Below the pieces are notes generated by a model. The model was not told where the DNA came from. It saw only the letters and a program-made list of their open reading frames with translations, and did not search any database. From the NCBI GenBank assembly GCA_037176905.1, contig JBBBWG010011680.1, positions 1 through 20,472 of the forward strand: a DNA stretch of 20,472 nt, given 5' to 3'. The DNA comes from Azolla pinnata. Its lineage: Eukaryota; Streptophyta; Polypodiopsida; Salviniales; Salviniaceae. Of the stretch, positions 7,601 to 17,744 are shown piece by piece (the first letter of the stretch is position 1; every line of letters begins with the position of its first letter). Both the position numbers and the translations under genes were made by a program.

Positions 7601-10600
7601 ATCGTAACATTGTATTATCTGCTGCTGATATCAAGTCATACATGCAAATGACCATGAAAGGGCTTGCTCATTGCCATAAAAAATGGGTTTTGCACAGGTA
7701 AAGGGTATAATCTTCTTTACTCAATGGTGATTAGAGATGTAACTCGAACTCCATATGCAGGGATCTGAAGCCCAACAATCTCTTGATTGCTTCTGATGGC
7801 CAGCTTAAGCTTGGGGATTTTGGTCTGGCACGAATTTTTGGTAGCCCTGATCGGCAATTCACGCATCAAGTATGCATTCTAAGTTCCGTCTTGAAACACA
7901 AGATGTTTTTGACCATATCAATGGTCTTTGATATGAGTATTATACCTAAGCTCGAGATATATAACCAGGTATTTGCCCGGTGGTATAGAGCCCCAGAACT
8001 ACTCTTTGGAAGCAAGCATTATGGAGCTGGCGTTGATGTCTGGGCAGCTGCATGCATTTTTGCTGAACTTATGCTTCGCCGTCCATTTCTACAGGTCCAA
8101 TTGAACCTTTATATTTCAAATAAATCTGTCGCTAAATTCTTAATAACATAAATGCTGAATTCACCAGGGTTCTAGTGATATTGATCAACTGGGAAAAATA
8201 TTTGCTGCACTTGGAACTCCCAAGGAGTCTCAATGGCCTGACATGACCTCTCTACCAGATTATGTAGAGTTCCAGTATTGCCCAGCTCCTCCAATAAAAT
8301 CACTTTTTCCCATGGCAACAGATGATGCACTTGATCTTCTATCCCGGATGTTAGCTTTTGATCCAAGAACGCGAATAACAGCTCAGCAAACCTTGGAACA
8401 TAGGTAATTTATTGCTCATATTAAACAACAGCATTATATTGGCATGGTTGTGTAACGTGCGATGTGCATGCTTCTGGCATCTCATATGTTTTCCAGGTAC
8501 TTTCACACTGAACCTGCACCAACAAGACCAGAATTATTATCAAGACCTCCTCCCAGGCCCGAGAACCCACCTAATCATCAAGAAGCCCCCTCACCTGCTG
8601 GTCCCATTGTTCTTTCTCCACCAAACAAGTCACGTCGTGTAACTCTTCTTCCGGGTGTCATTAATGCAGATGTTCATTCTGGAAAGATGGAAAAAAGTTT
8701 AATGAGCATGGGAGAAACTCCAAATGAACAATTCGGGATGCCTATGTCTACTGGTACGCAGAAAGAAATGGGAATGCTTCCGAGGCCAAAACTTAGCAGG
8801 TGCACTTCTATTGAACGAGGATAGCTGCAAATTAGATGAGTTTTCTGTTAATATTCTGCCTTGTTTTTCATGGAACCTCACGATATTATCTATGTTTCTT
8901 TTGTCTTTTTGTTCGCTTTAGGAAAAGAAAACTTTCATGTTTTTTGAACCACCATAGTGGGCAGGTGCAATTCTGAATTTCTTCATGGCATAGTTCTGTT
9001 CGTTTTCTTCTCTCCAATGAGAATTCAGAAGGATTTTAGAATAAGGAAAACCTGTTTATATCCGAATATTAGTTGAACAAACTCACAGAGTCAATATTAG
9101 CAGCACGATCTAGTATTATGAGTAAATTTTACGGACATTTCTTAAGTAGAGAAGTGTGGGTTGTACCCACTTATATACATGGGTACTTGTGGTTTCAAAA
9201 TCCACTCCTATTTTCTGGTAATAATGTGTCTGCTACATCCAGCTGCCCCATACTAGCTCGAGATTTGTAAACCACATCAATCTTATTAAAATAGACATGC
9301 CCCCTTATTCTTATTGCATCAAACATGAATAATCATTAGCAGAAAGTGATGTAGCATATAGATGTTGTTGATATGGACGTCCACTATTGATATAATTTAT
9401 GATTTACTTCCCTAATTATTATTTACTTAAGCATATGACTATATGAAGTTATTCATATGGTTATTGACTGGTTTAGGGTGTAGGTACTAATTAGGCTTGA
9501 GGTTTACATCAGGTTTTCTTCGTTTAGGGGCTTTCGGAACGTATACACCTAGGCACGTCTGATCTTACACTATCTGCTGTTTCCTCATTTAAAGCGGCAG
9601 CAACCTTTCTAACCACATAATTTCACATAATCATTTCCATTCAAAATATTTCATGCAAATTCTACAAATATTTTCTTTAACTGAAGAAATTGTACAAGTC
9701 TACATGGTCTTCATGGGAGGCTCCATATAAAGAACTGGACTAAGTGAATGTCTGGCAGAAGTATTCAACTTAATTAAATTAATCTCTTTGCACAATGACG
9801 GGATGCAGTCAAAACTTGAGAATATAACTGTGTTTTTGGGGCATAATATTTAAATCTGTCTATTATCTATGTATATATATATATTAACAAAAGCACCCCA
9901 TAATACAGCGGGAAAATATTCCGATCTGGAGATAAATGCTTGTTTAATGTGCTTAATCCTGAGAAATGATCTGTGATATTCGTATAGCATGATAAACATT
10001 CTCCAATGCAACTCATGCACAACCAAAAGAGGTTAGCATAACAAATATTTCATGGTCGTCCGTAATCCTCAATTTGTTAAGAACCAAAAGCATACTTCAT
10101 AACTTGAAAGAAAATGTTTTTTACTACCAAGGGTCTAGCTGATTTGTTCAAATCAGTTAGTTTTCATAGAAAGTTTTCTTGTCTTTAACAGATGCAATTT
10201 TGTTCCAGAATAACTGCTGTTGGTCATGAAGTATTTATTATGCAAGTCATGTACAATAAAGAGAGAATAGCATAACAACTACGTCATGGTTAACCATAAT
10301 CCTTTATAGGTTAAGATCCAAAGATATAGTTGATAACTTGATATTCCAATAGAGAACTTTGTCAAATACCTAGGCTTTAGCTGATCTGTTGGACCACCTT
10401 GAGTTGTTTCTTCTAGGAATTCGTCACAAAAAGTGTTTGCTCCAGGCTAGCTACTGTTGCCTATATTTGATAATTGAAAATCTAAGCCTAGATCACCTTT
10501 GAAATGATCCCACAGAATATGGTGAGAGGAGGGATAGGCATGGAAGACAATATGGTGAGAGAGAAAGTACATGTCTGCTGTCCAATTGGCCAATTGAATT

Positions 10601-11420
10601 TACGCTCCTTGAACTCTTGTTCTATCTTATAGAATTCTTGTTTACCGCTTTCATGAGAAACAATCTCTTAAATGATATTCTTTCTATATGGAGTAGGCAT
10701 TAAGTATCATAAACTTGTTGTCCTGGATTGAACCCTAGGGTATTGGTGAGCAACTACCTGTCCATATAGTGGACAAGCTTCTCTTTGGAAAATGAATGGA
10801 GATGGTTGTTTATTGAAAACTAAACAACTTTTCTTAGATACCCCTGTTATACTTTGGGCAGACACTTGTATATATACTTTTACACTTCTGCACAGGGTTT
10901 TCTCCTGAGATTTCTAGGGATGTTTTCTTTGTAAAAACATTACAATTTTTATTTTTTTGGCTTTTTGGTCCACTCTGATTTGTGTTTTAAGCCTTTTCAA
11001 ATTCTGCGATTGGCAAAGTGCTCATTTATTGAGTAACGATGTCCAATACTCGTTTTTGGGGGTGGATCAGCTCTGTTTTTCTGGGCTCTCCGCCTTCTTC
11101 TATGTTAGTCTGGAAAAGAAGATGCTGGTAAAGAAGGTAAATTTCTGGTAGATAAAGATAGTCTGTACATAATCTTATCTTGAAAAGAAGATAAATTTCT
11201 GGTAGATATGGCTTGCCTGTGTTAGTGTGGGAATTTCTTAGCCTAGACAATGTTGCATGCATGTATTATTAATTCATATGTTCAGCGCCCCATTTCTCTT
11301 TTATTGTAAAGCCCTGGTTTTTACTGAGTGAAAAATATTCTGTTTTGCAGTACTGACAGGTCACACTTGAAGAGGAAGCTGGACATGGATTCAGCTTTCA
11401 TGCAACCATTCCCTCCCTGA
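4658..11420 (+). CDS. CDKD: CDK-activating kinase, plant CDKD type (CDK7 homologue), 7 coding exons, 419 aa
   Basis: Coding exons: 4658-4774, 7399-7697, 7761-7869, 7969-8094, 8168-8403, 8497-8799 and 11351-11420. All introns are GT-AG, phases agree, and the total is 1260 bases. Visible motifs: Gly-rich loop [10 protein letters not shown] (25-34), VAVK with catalytic Lys47, TALRE helix (Glu65), HRDLKPNN with Asp140, DFG Asp158, activation loop [11 protein letters not shown] with conserved Ser167 and Thr173, [10 protein letters not shown], and [19 protein letters not shown] Pro-rich tail follows, ending in exon 7 with the family tail [11 protein letters not shown] (398-408), which confirms the distant last exon. 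The length suits plant CDKDs. In known plants CDKD binds cyclin H and MAT1, phosphorylates CDK T-loops and the RNA polymerase II tail in the nucleus (TFIIH), and is itself activated by CDKF on the two loop residues, both present here. All catalytic residues are intact. The ATG was chosen because it opens the phase-0 first exon just before the kinase domain. The neighbouring kinase converges on it. Confidence 0.93.
6895..7155 (+). mobile_element. LINE-like remnant: C-terminal zinc-binding tail of a reverse-transcriptase ORF
   Basis: The frame ending at TAG 7153-7155 reads [20 protein letters not shown], then [14 protein letters not shown]. This resembles the C-x2-C-x(n)-EDE.HF...C..Y...R tail found at the end of non-LTR retrotransposon polyproteins. 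The first Cys of the pair appears replaced by Tyr (YKIC), and the preceding segment ([10 protein letters not shown]) resembles a worn form of the usual LRIETGR-type stretch. No catalytic reverse-transcriptase motif is present. It is a 5'-truncated dead insertion in the sense orientation within intron 1. The call rests on motif resemblance only. Confidence 0.45.
7257..7398 (+). repeat. 80-base tandem duplication spanning the intron 1 acceptor
   Basis: Copy 1 starts at 7257 and copy 2 at 7337. Both have GCTAAA, then AAAGGAAC(G/A)TTTGA(G/C)AGGAGAGAGAAC, then a TTGCTTT(C/T)GTTTTTT tract. Copy 2 ends in the CTAG that precedes exon 2. Copy 1 has TTTTTTTCTGCATGCTAG, a potential older or decoy acceptor ending at 7325. 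Using it would add 73 bases and break the frame. Confidence 0.75.
7870..7968 (+). other. CDKD intron 3: 99 bases, frame-neutral and without stops
   Basis: Donor CAA|GTATGC and acceptor AACCAG|GTA. The length is 33 codons exactly and none is a stop, so retention would insert 33 residues (VCILSS... to ...EIYNQ) between Gln175 and Val176, two residues after activation-loop Thr173. The region before the acceptor is purine-mixed and lacks a clear polypyrimidine tract. Normal splicing is strongly supported because the joined exons give the conserved [13 protein letters not shown]. Confidence 0.85.
9999..10390. repeat. Diverged direct duplication in CDKD intron 6, period about 234
   Basis: Copy 1 (about 9999-10155) and copy 2 (about 10235-10390) share, in order, GCATAACAA, TCATGGT, CGTAATCCT or CATAATCCT, GTTAAGA.CCAAA, ATAACTTGA and TAGCTGAT.TGTT. 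GCATA anchors are at 10036 and 10270. The copies are clearly diverged, with several small indels, so the duplication is old. Confidence 0.55.
11111..11208. repeat. Short direct repeat near the end of intron 6
   Basis: GGAAAAGAAGAT (11112) and TGAAAAGAAGAT (11181) each precede TAAATTTCTGGTAGATA (ending 11154 and 11208). The second copy lacks about 15 internal bases. Confidence 0.6.
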
Positions 11421-12480
11421 AATTATCTTCAGGTTTCTGGCCCTCATCAGAAGACAAATTCTAATCTCACTAATCATCGGTGTGGATCAAGGTTGCATCT
11501 AATTTCACATTCTACCAACAGGCATGCCAACATTCATGTTTGTAGATAATGTGGAGTGAGAGATGATCGAGAGACTCTAATTTCTTGAAAGACTATTTCA
11601 AACGGGGAAGAAGAAATAACGGGGCTTTCATCTACTGTTTTCTTCTTTTAAGGACTGACACATAAGTGCTCTGTGAGTTTGGGCAATATAATGGCTTTAT
11701 TGATGATTTAGTAGCAATTTTTCTTGAATTTTTGTGGGGCATGAGGCCTGCTGCTGTAGATGTGATCTGATATAAGAATCGGAAAGCGTGTCCTAAATAT
11801 GGCAGTTTGACAAACCTGAGGATATGATCTGATGTGGACATGGGAATAGTTGTGTTAATGGTGTGGGATACACAGGCTTAAAACTGTCTTTACATTGATT
11901 GTCATTCTGTTGTGTGCAAGAATCCGGAAGGCACATTCCTGTCGAAGGTTTGGATGCAATTAACAGCAATAATTGAGTACAGTTCTCAATTACTCGACGA
12001 TACATGTGAATATGAAGAGATTTACAGAAGGCTCGACGACAAGTGTCCGTATGGATTCATATATAGTCAACTAGATTTGAAGGGCACACACCCGATGGCT
12101 TGCTGTTGAATTTTGCAATGAAAGACCTCTCAGTCAATCACATTCTCTGAATGAAGATCACATGGCATTGGGATTATTAGTGTGGCTGATTAAATCTGTC
12201 TAATTAAAAGGCTTTTGACTGATAGGTCTTCACAGTACACACAAAGCAAAAGAGAAAAACTAAAGCCATATCCTTGCACAACAAAGAATCTTTTGGAGAG
12301 AAAAAAAATCTGTGGCTTCACTTCATTCATACTACACTCATCACAGTTACAAACCAAAGTGTACAACAGAGCCATACTACGATGGCGATCTGCAAGTTCT
12401 CGAACCAGATTAAATTTAAAAAGAAACATCTACTTGCAGAAAAACCATACACTCTGCAGGAAGGGGAAGGAGTACACGAT
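11421..12480. other. CDKD 3' flank / 3' UTR, no gene recognised
   Basis: This follows the CDKD stop codon and should include its 3' UTR. I cannot place the polyadenylation site: no clear AATAAA near the stop decides it. The region is AT-rich with scattered short ORFs on both strands, none with a recognisable domain. Confidence 0.5.
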
Positions 12481-12500
12481 TCTAACCCCTTGGGGGGGAA

Positions 12501-12880
12501 TTTCCCTGAATCCAACAAAGATTACTTCCCTGAAAGCACCATTTGTATTCATACAAAAGCACACCAAAGTTGAGATTCTTCTGACCTTGGGTGGTGGAAG
12601 GCCTTCACACGATGATTATGATGGGATTTCCCTGAATCCAACAAAGACTACATCCCTGAAAGTACCATTTGTATTCATACAAAAGCACACCAAAGTTGAG
12701 ATTCTGACCTCGGCCAATGGAAGGCCTTCACACGATGATTATGATGCTCAAATACTGACAGTGCCCATGGTAGACCTGATCTTTCTCCAGTTTATAGTTA
12801 TGGATGGGTTTTGGGTACTTCAAACCATTGAATGAATAAGAGGCACACCAATGTTGAGCGCCTGAGCTGGCCAATGGGAA
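12501..12880. repeat. Tandem repeat, 126- and 123-base units plus a partial third
   Basis: Unit 1 runs 12501-12626 and unit 2 runs 12627-12749. Both start TTTCCCTGAATCCAACAAAG and end near CACACGATGATTATGAT. They are very similar, and unit 2 is exactly three bases shorter. A diverged partial unit, GGCACACCAATGTTGAG followed by CTGGCCAATGGG, occurs at 12842-12880. The array lies between the stop codons of the two convergent kinase genes, so it could fall in one or both 3' UTRs. The plus strand is open through both units in one frame (about 12215-12835), but that frame has no ATG ahead of the repeats. Confidence 0.9.
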
Positions 12881-13020
12881 AAGCAAAGTCTTGACATTCT
12901 GATGCTTCATTCCATTTTTTTCATGAGTGACAATGCCATGGTAGATGATGCAAGCTTGTACCATCCCCTTCCTTTAGGTAGCTAGGCCTGATTTGCTTTC
13001 CTTCTTCACTTTCAGGGGGT

Positions 13021-16000
13021 TCATGGTTTAGAGTTTTCCTTCTCTAAGTGTGGCATTCCCCTCTTCTCTCTCCACATTTCACCCCACATCCTTGCTTCAG
13101 CAACAGCTTGTGCTCTCTCTTTACCCATCACCGGTGATCTCCAGCTTTTATACTTCGTTTCATTCCCTGTACCTCCTAGTGCCTTATCATCATCATCATC
13201 AGCAGCAGCAGTAGCACCATCTCGTCTTTCACAAGACTGCAAACACGAACCATCATTATCTCGATCATTTGACTGTGAACCATCAGCTCCCCTTGATGTT
13301 GCGCTTTGTTCATCACACAAGACATCACCATCAACTCTGGTGTATGACGCTGCACCGTCAGTTGACATTGATGAGGCTGAATGCTGCGGTTCAGTAGCAG
13401 CTGCAGAAGATCTTGGCGAAGAGGAAACCATGTTGTTAGGACTCTGTAAAAGAAATGTCAGTGCTGTGACAACATCTGCTATTGAGGGCCTCGATGCAGC
13501 TTGCTCGTGTACACACATTGCTGCAACTGCTAGGGCTTGGCATAATCCCCTTGCAGGGTATTTACCGAGAAGATTGGGATCAGCCATCAGAGAAAACTTC
13601 TTTTTGTCTTTGAATAAGGGCCGTGCCTGCAGGTATCATTTCGACATTCCAACAAAATACTTCCATTCAGAAACTGAAAGTTCAATGCTTCTGTATAATG
13701 AAACACGCTGGTCAACACATCTATTGTAAATCTTAGGATTACATTCAGTTTAATGTAATAAATATCTGAAGGGAAAAGGCACAAATAGACCACATTTTTA
13801 TAGTTTGAGAACCAAAGATGCCACCAAATTTTATATTTGATGAATCATAAAAAATAATCAATCGTACATAAAAACTATGAGCTTTTTCAGAAACTTCGGA
13901 TATCATAATTAAGGAGAAGGAATCAAACAAAAAATTCACAATAAAGAGATATCTTTAGCTGCTGCTTTTTATTTTTCAAGCTTATTTGCTGTCTCTGATC
14001 TTTGTGATGACCTGTTTTTTCTGGTTGCCTCCAAGAGTTTTGAAAAAGCCTTTTTGGTCTGTTTTTATTTATTCATTTCCTATTTTTGTTCTTTAGGTCA
14101 GCCTAGTCTAAAATATTAATTCTGGTGTAATCAGACATACTTTACCTATCTAGAGAATATTCCATGAACTCCTAGAAACGCAAGCAGATCCTTAACTTTA
14201 GTAGTTTTCCCATGAAGGTTCATCTAAATCAAAGATTGAGAAAAGAATTTTGAGGAGCAAGGTTTCTAAATGAGCAATGCATCAACATTACAGGAAAACA
14301 GTGTCAAAAATGTTTGTACAGTCTTTATGGATGGCTTCTGAACTGAAAAGTTCAGGGAACCTCAGAGAGTTAAGCTTTTGGTCTAGAGTTAAGCTTTTGC
14401 GCTGGAACTTTATTGATCTAGAGTTCAAATCCTATCAGTAAGGGCAAGACAAATCCTCATGTAGGATGTCTTTTGTAGTGCTACTTATTAAGAGAAGGGA
14501 ATAGTATGAGTATCTACTCTTGTCTATGTTAAGTTTTCTTTCTTTCTTCAACTCCAAACTGTTGCATACACATCCTTGTTTATCTCAAATTGAACATTGC
14601 ATGTGTCAGTAGATAACAAGTACGTGATGGGATAATCTAAGAGGGACCCCTTTAGAGACACTACCTTTCTTTCTGTGGAGTTCCCTAAACCCATTTAGGG
14701 CAGAAAGATGTCCCTTGACAACCCTACGGCAGGGCTGCATCCCCAATGTCCAAGAAACAGAGTGGGAATAACGCTAGGAAATTCACAGGCACAACCACAG
14801 CTCTTTTCTTGCCAACATTTACAAAATCATAATATCTTGATAGCAAATGATTTCTTAAGTAGAAGGATCATGTCCATAGTTTGACAAAAGAATGCACTGA
14901 AAGAAACAAAGAGACCAAGAACTTGACCTACAGTTAATAGCAAGAGGAATTTCTATGTTAAAAGAGAACGTCCAGAAGGATAAGTACACGGACAAACTTA
15001 CAAGAGACATAGAGAACATTGTAAGTTATATTATATCTTTTAGAAAGCTTACCCATGCCACTAGATTGTGTTGGCCTGACGGTCTCATTTCATCCATTGC
15101 TTTCCTCCCCGATATTAACTCGAGTAATACAACACCAAAACTATACACATCTGACTTCATTGTTAGCTGACCAGTCATAGCATATTCTGGTGCACAATAG
15201 CCATAGGTCCCCATCACTCGTGTAGATACATGTGACTTATCACCAACAGGCCCAAGCTTTGCCAACCCAAAATCTGATAGTTTTGGATGAAAGTCATTAC
15301 CAAGGAGGATATTAGAAGACTTCAAGTCCCGATATATCACAGGTGGATCTGCAGTATCATGCAGATACCTTAAGCCTTCCGCTGCCCCAGCAGCTATTTT
15401 TATGCGTGTGTTCCAATCCAGGGGTTCTTGATCCTCAGGAAGGTCTGCATTAAATTTCCAAATACATAAGCTAAATTGCATATATAAAGCAGTAAAACAT
15501 TCAAAAATCACAATGTGGTTTTCTTCACTAGACTGCTTCATGATTTCCCCAATTGTCCTAAATATGGGAAGGACAGCACTATGGTGATATCCTTGCTCAA
15601 ATATCACATTAATTGAAGGGGCTTATATTAACTACATACTGACAAATACAATTTCTCTTTCATGGACTGACCAACGCCTAAATTGAGGCAGGTGTGCAAA
15701 TTTACCCAATAATTACTCGAATAACATATAATTGCTCTTTCAGGAATTGACCATATTTGCAGAATATTAAGAGGATCTTAAAGGAAATAAAGAAGTAATA
15801 AAGGTAGTTTGGAAGCAATAACAGAATTGTGGCAAGTTTAGATATACACAGGAAAGAACATTTTTATCTCACCATGCAAGTGATCTTCTAATGATCCAAG
15901 GGGCATGTACTCGTATACAAGTAGCCGTTGGTCACCATCAGCACAGTATCCGATGAGATTGACTAGATTTTTATGCTGCAAAAGGCTAAGCATGAGCACC

Positions 16001-17174
16001 TCCACTAGGAACTCACGATTTCCTTGCAATCCATGTCGGTTGAGTTTCTTTATCGCAACAACCTAGTATGCAAACAACATAATCAAAAACCACACCAACA
16101 CAATGGAACGGAAAAAGACATGCAATTTTACTTTGACGCATGTGTGCAAGTGGATCTACACCTGTCCGTCATTCAAATAGCCCCTGAACACCGCACCAAA
16201 GCCACCTTCACCAATCAGACAATCCTCACTAAAGTTTTGAGCAGCTACTGCGAGTTCATGAAAAGTAAAGGTGTGGGCATGTGTATTCAACCCATGAGGA
16301 ATCTCAGATTTCTGTACAGGTTCTGATGGTCCTTGCAGCCCTTCAGATGTAGCATTTATGGTTTCTGCTTTCACTGAGAATACATTTGTCCAAAACAGAA
16401 TCCATTAATTGATTTAAAAAGATAAATCTATGGGATTAGTTCAGAACATTTCTCAACAATCTGTTCATGGTTCCTAGAAAAAGAATAAATTAGCAGAAGC
16501 TGCAACTCAAATTGCTGGGTCACAAACCTTGACAAAGTACCCATTTGCAAATCCCTAGATCAGATTCACATGCGCGAATCGATTACAAGAACTTATTCTT
16601 TGTCCTGTTACTTGTTATTATGCCTTAGACAACCATTAGACACAGCAGCAGAAGCTGCTCACGAAAGTAAGTGCTCGTTCAATGGGACACTTGTGTTTTG
16701 TTGATCAGATTCATGCCAACAACCCCAGGAGGGTATACTCTTCTTCATCTTCCTTTAGGACTTGGCAAATGGAACAGCTTCAATTGTTCTCAAGATCAGC
16801 TTTCGCCCACACAAAGATCCGTATCAAAGATAAAAATGATTACATCTCTTCCTTGCCTCCTACCAGGGGCAGTGGACACACCAAACAAAAAGAGTACGCG
16901 GAAACTTTGCGTTTCTTCTAGATCAGGCACAGGAAAATGAAGAATCCAAACAGGGAGGATGGGGTAAACGCAGGCGAGGAGCAAATTACTTACCTGCAGT
17001 AGCAGTAGCAGCAGGGGGAGGAGGAGGAGGAGGAGGAGGAGGAGGAGGAGCCGGGGAATGCTCCTTAACTCGCACTTCTTTCCTACTAGAGCTGCTGCTT
17101 TCCTTCTTTCCTTCCTTGGATTTCTTTGCTTCTTCCTTCCCCGCAGCAGCACCATAACAAGTAAACCATCCCAT
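13021..17174 (-). CDS. Receptor-like cytoplasmic kinase, RLCK class VII (PBS1-like/PBL), 5 coding exons, 526 aa
   Basis: Coding exons in gene order: 17174-16994, 16373-16162, 16062-15873, 15444-15053 and 13626-13021. All introns are GT-AG, phases agree, and the total is 1581 bases. The start MGWFTC offers Gly2 for N-myristoylation and Cys6 for palmitoylation, as expected for plasma-membrane anchoring. A basic Ser-rich segment and a run of 12 prolines (43-54) follow. The kinase domain spans about 96-386: [11 protein letters not shown] (115-125), VAIK with Lys136, Glu152 of [13 protein letters not shown] with Asp234 (YRD in place of HRD is usual in this class), DFG Asp252, loop [13 protein letters not shown] (Ser268, Thr269, Thr274), APE Glu281 and WARPLFKD. 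The 140-residue Ser/Asp-rich tail (387-526) ends in a conserved-looking [20 protein letters not shown]. Relatives (PBL27, CDL1, PBS1) relay receptor signals in immunity or brassinosteroid response. The sequence looks closest to the PBL27/CDL1 branch, but I cannot assign the orthologue. All catalytic residues are intact. Confidence 0.93.
13627..15052 (-). other. RLCK intron 4 (1426 bases)
   Basis: On the minus strand the donor follows the Trp codon of NLVAW (TGG|GTAAGC) and the acceptor is CTGCAG|GCACGG, giving NLVAW-ARPLFKD, conserved in the family. The intron is AT-rich. A possible tRNA-derived short element lies near 14370-14475; otherwise I see no gene. Confidence 0.88.
14370..14475 (+). 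mobile_element. Possible tRNA-derived SINE fragment
   Basis: GAGTTCAAATCCTAT (14421-14435) resembles a Pol III B box, GGTTCRANTCC. It is preceded by GCGCTGGAACTTTATTGATCTA and by two copies of AGTTAAGCTTTTG (14379, 14388 onward). No good A box and no terminal tail are evident, so this is weak. Confidence 0.22.
16374..16993 (-). other. RLCK intron 1 (620 bases)
   Basis: On the minus strand, donor GCAG|GTAAGT and acceptor TTCTCAG|TGAAAGC join in phase 1, making Val61. It separates the N-terminal anchoring and poly-Pro segment from the kinase domain. No other feature is seen in it. Confidence 0.85.
17015..17050. repeat. (GGA)n tract coding for poly-proline
   Basis: The plus-strand GGA run is read on the minus strand as consecutive Pro codons (12 in a row, RLCK residues 43-54). 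It lies in exon 1 between the membrane-anchor segment and the kinase domain. Length variation by whole triplets would leave the frame intact. Confidence 0.9.
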
Positions 17175-17210
17175 GGAATGGAGGAATCGAGGACTTGAAA
17201 ACACCCAGCG

Positions 17211-17289
<79 letters not shown>

Positions 17290-17346
17290 CCCTCGCCCCT
17301 CGAAAAACCCACCTGAGAATTTGCAGAGCCCTTCCTCAACTGGCAT
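17086..17346 (-). CDS. Upstream ORF overlapping the RLCK start, with an Arg-Glu repeat
   Basis: A true ATG at 17344-17346 (minus) opens an 86-codon frame starting MPVEEGLCKFSGGFF. It crosses the GA microsatellite as alternating Arg and Glu, passes the RLCK ATG in another frame and stops at 17086. The two ATGs are 172 bases apart, offset by one base. If the mRNA starts upstream of 17346, this frame should compete with the main start. The peptide is probably not functional in itself. I see no in-frame ATG extending the RLCK protein; a GTG at 17360 is in frame but is not a normal start. Confidence 0.3.
17215..17287. repeat. (CT)n microsatellite, 73 bases, in the RLCK leader or promoter
   Basis: An uninterrupted CT run on the plus strand is (GA)n in the RLCK sense, ending 41 bases before its ATG. 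GA-rich leaders are common in plants and can bind BPC/GAGA factors. That role is inference. Confidence 0.95.
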
Positions 17347-17568
17347 ACAAGATTTGTCACGAGCTACATGACCAACATTGATGGGGATGGGTTACGATGA
17401 TGATCACGGTGGTGCTGGTTACGATGATGGAAGGAAGGTCTATCCCATCACAGCAGGAAGAAGGAAAGCATTGGCAGCCGAATGCGACTCTGCTCACTAA
17501 TCTATTCATCCTCTGCATCTTTGAGAAGCCGCAGCTTAAGCAGAGCAGCGCACATCATCATTGTGATC

Positions 17569-17573
<5 letters not shown>
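17288..17573. other. RLCK upstream region, no further gene seen
   Basis: This is the likely leader and proximal promoter of the RLCK gene on the minus strand. I saw no clear TATA box that I would defend. A plus-strand open frame (17397-17873) passes through it but is mostly Glu and Arg runs from microsatellites. Confidence 0.4.
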
Positions 17574-17599
<26 letters not shown>

Positions 17600-17620
17600 G
17601 GAGGAGGAGGAGGAGGAGGA
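17574..17620. repeat. (GAG)n microsatellite
   Basis: A nearly perfect GAG run of 47 bases on the plus strand, upstream of the RLCK gene. It is the first of a series of purine-only tracts on this strand. Confidence 0.9.
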
Positions 17621-17744
17621 CAGGAATGAATTAAAGAAAGCACATGCTACACGAGGAGGATTCTCAGGGGAGGTGTTTCCAAGGATGCGAAAGGAAGATG
17701 GGCGAAAACTCAGGAAGAAGAAAAGGAAGATGGGCGAAAATTCA

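Larger units (their letters stand above)
8800..11350 (+). other. CDKD intron 6 (2551 bases)
   Basis: Donor AGCAG|GTGCAC and acceptor TTTTGCAG|TACTGAC restore Ser397 and the conserved C-terminal tail. If the donor is not used, the frame ends after CTSIERG at TAG 8822-8824. The intron is AT-rich. It carries two diverged copies of a segment of about 150 bases (starting near 9999 and 10235) and a short repeat at 11111-11208. I see no gene in it. Confidence 0.85.

Noticed and set aside
7783..8151. Reading CDKD exons 3 and 4 as one continuous exon
   Set aside because: The frame is open, but it breaks the highly conserved THQ-V(F/V)(A/T)RWYRAPE loop with 33 unrelated residues. The 99-base segment has GT and AG ends, so it is an intron.
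12215..12835. 206-codon plus-strand open frame between the kinase genes
   Set aside because: It starts from TTG and has no ATG before the repeats. Much of it is the tandem repeat and no family is recognisable. I kept it only as a finding about the repeat.
13172..13220. CAT/CAG triplet runs as a non-coding microsatellite
   Set aside because: They lie inside the last RLCK exon and code for the Asp/Ala run of the C-terminal tail.
16986..17360. RLCK protein starting upstream at 17360
   Set aside because: That codon is GTG, not ATG, and an in-frame TAG lies just before it. The ATG at 17174 gives MGWFTC, a typical N-terminal lipid-anchor start.
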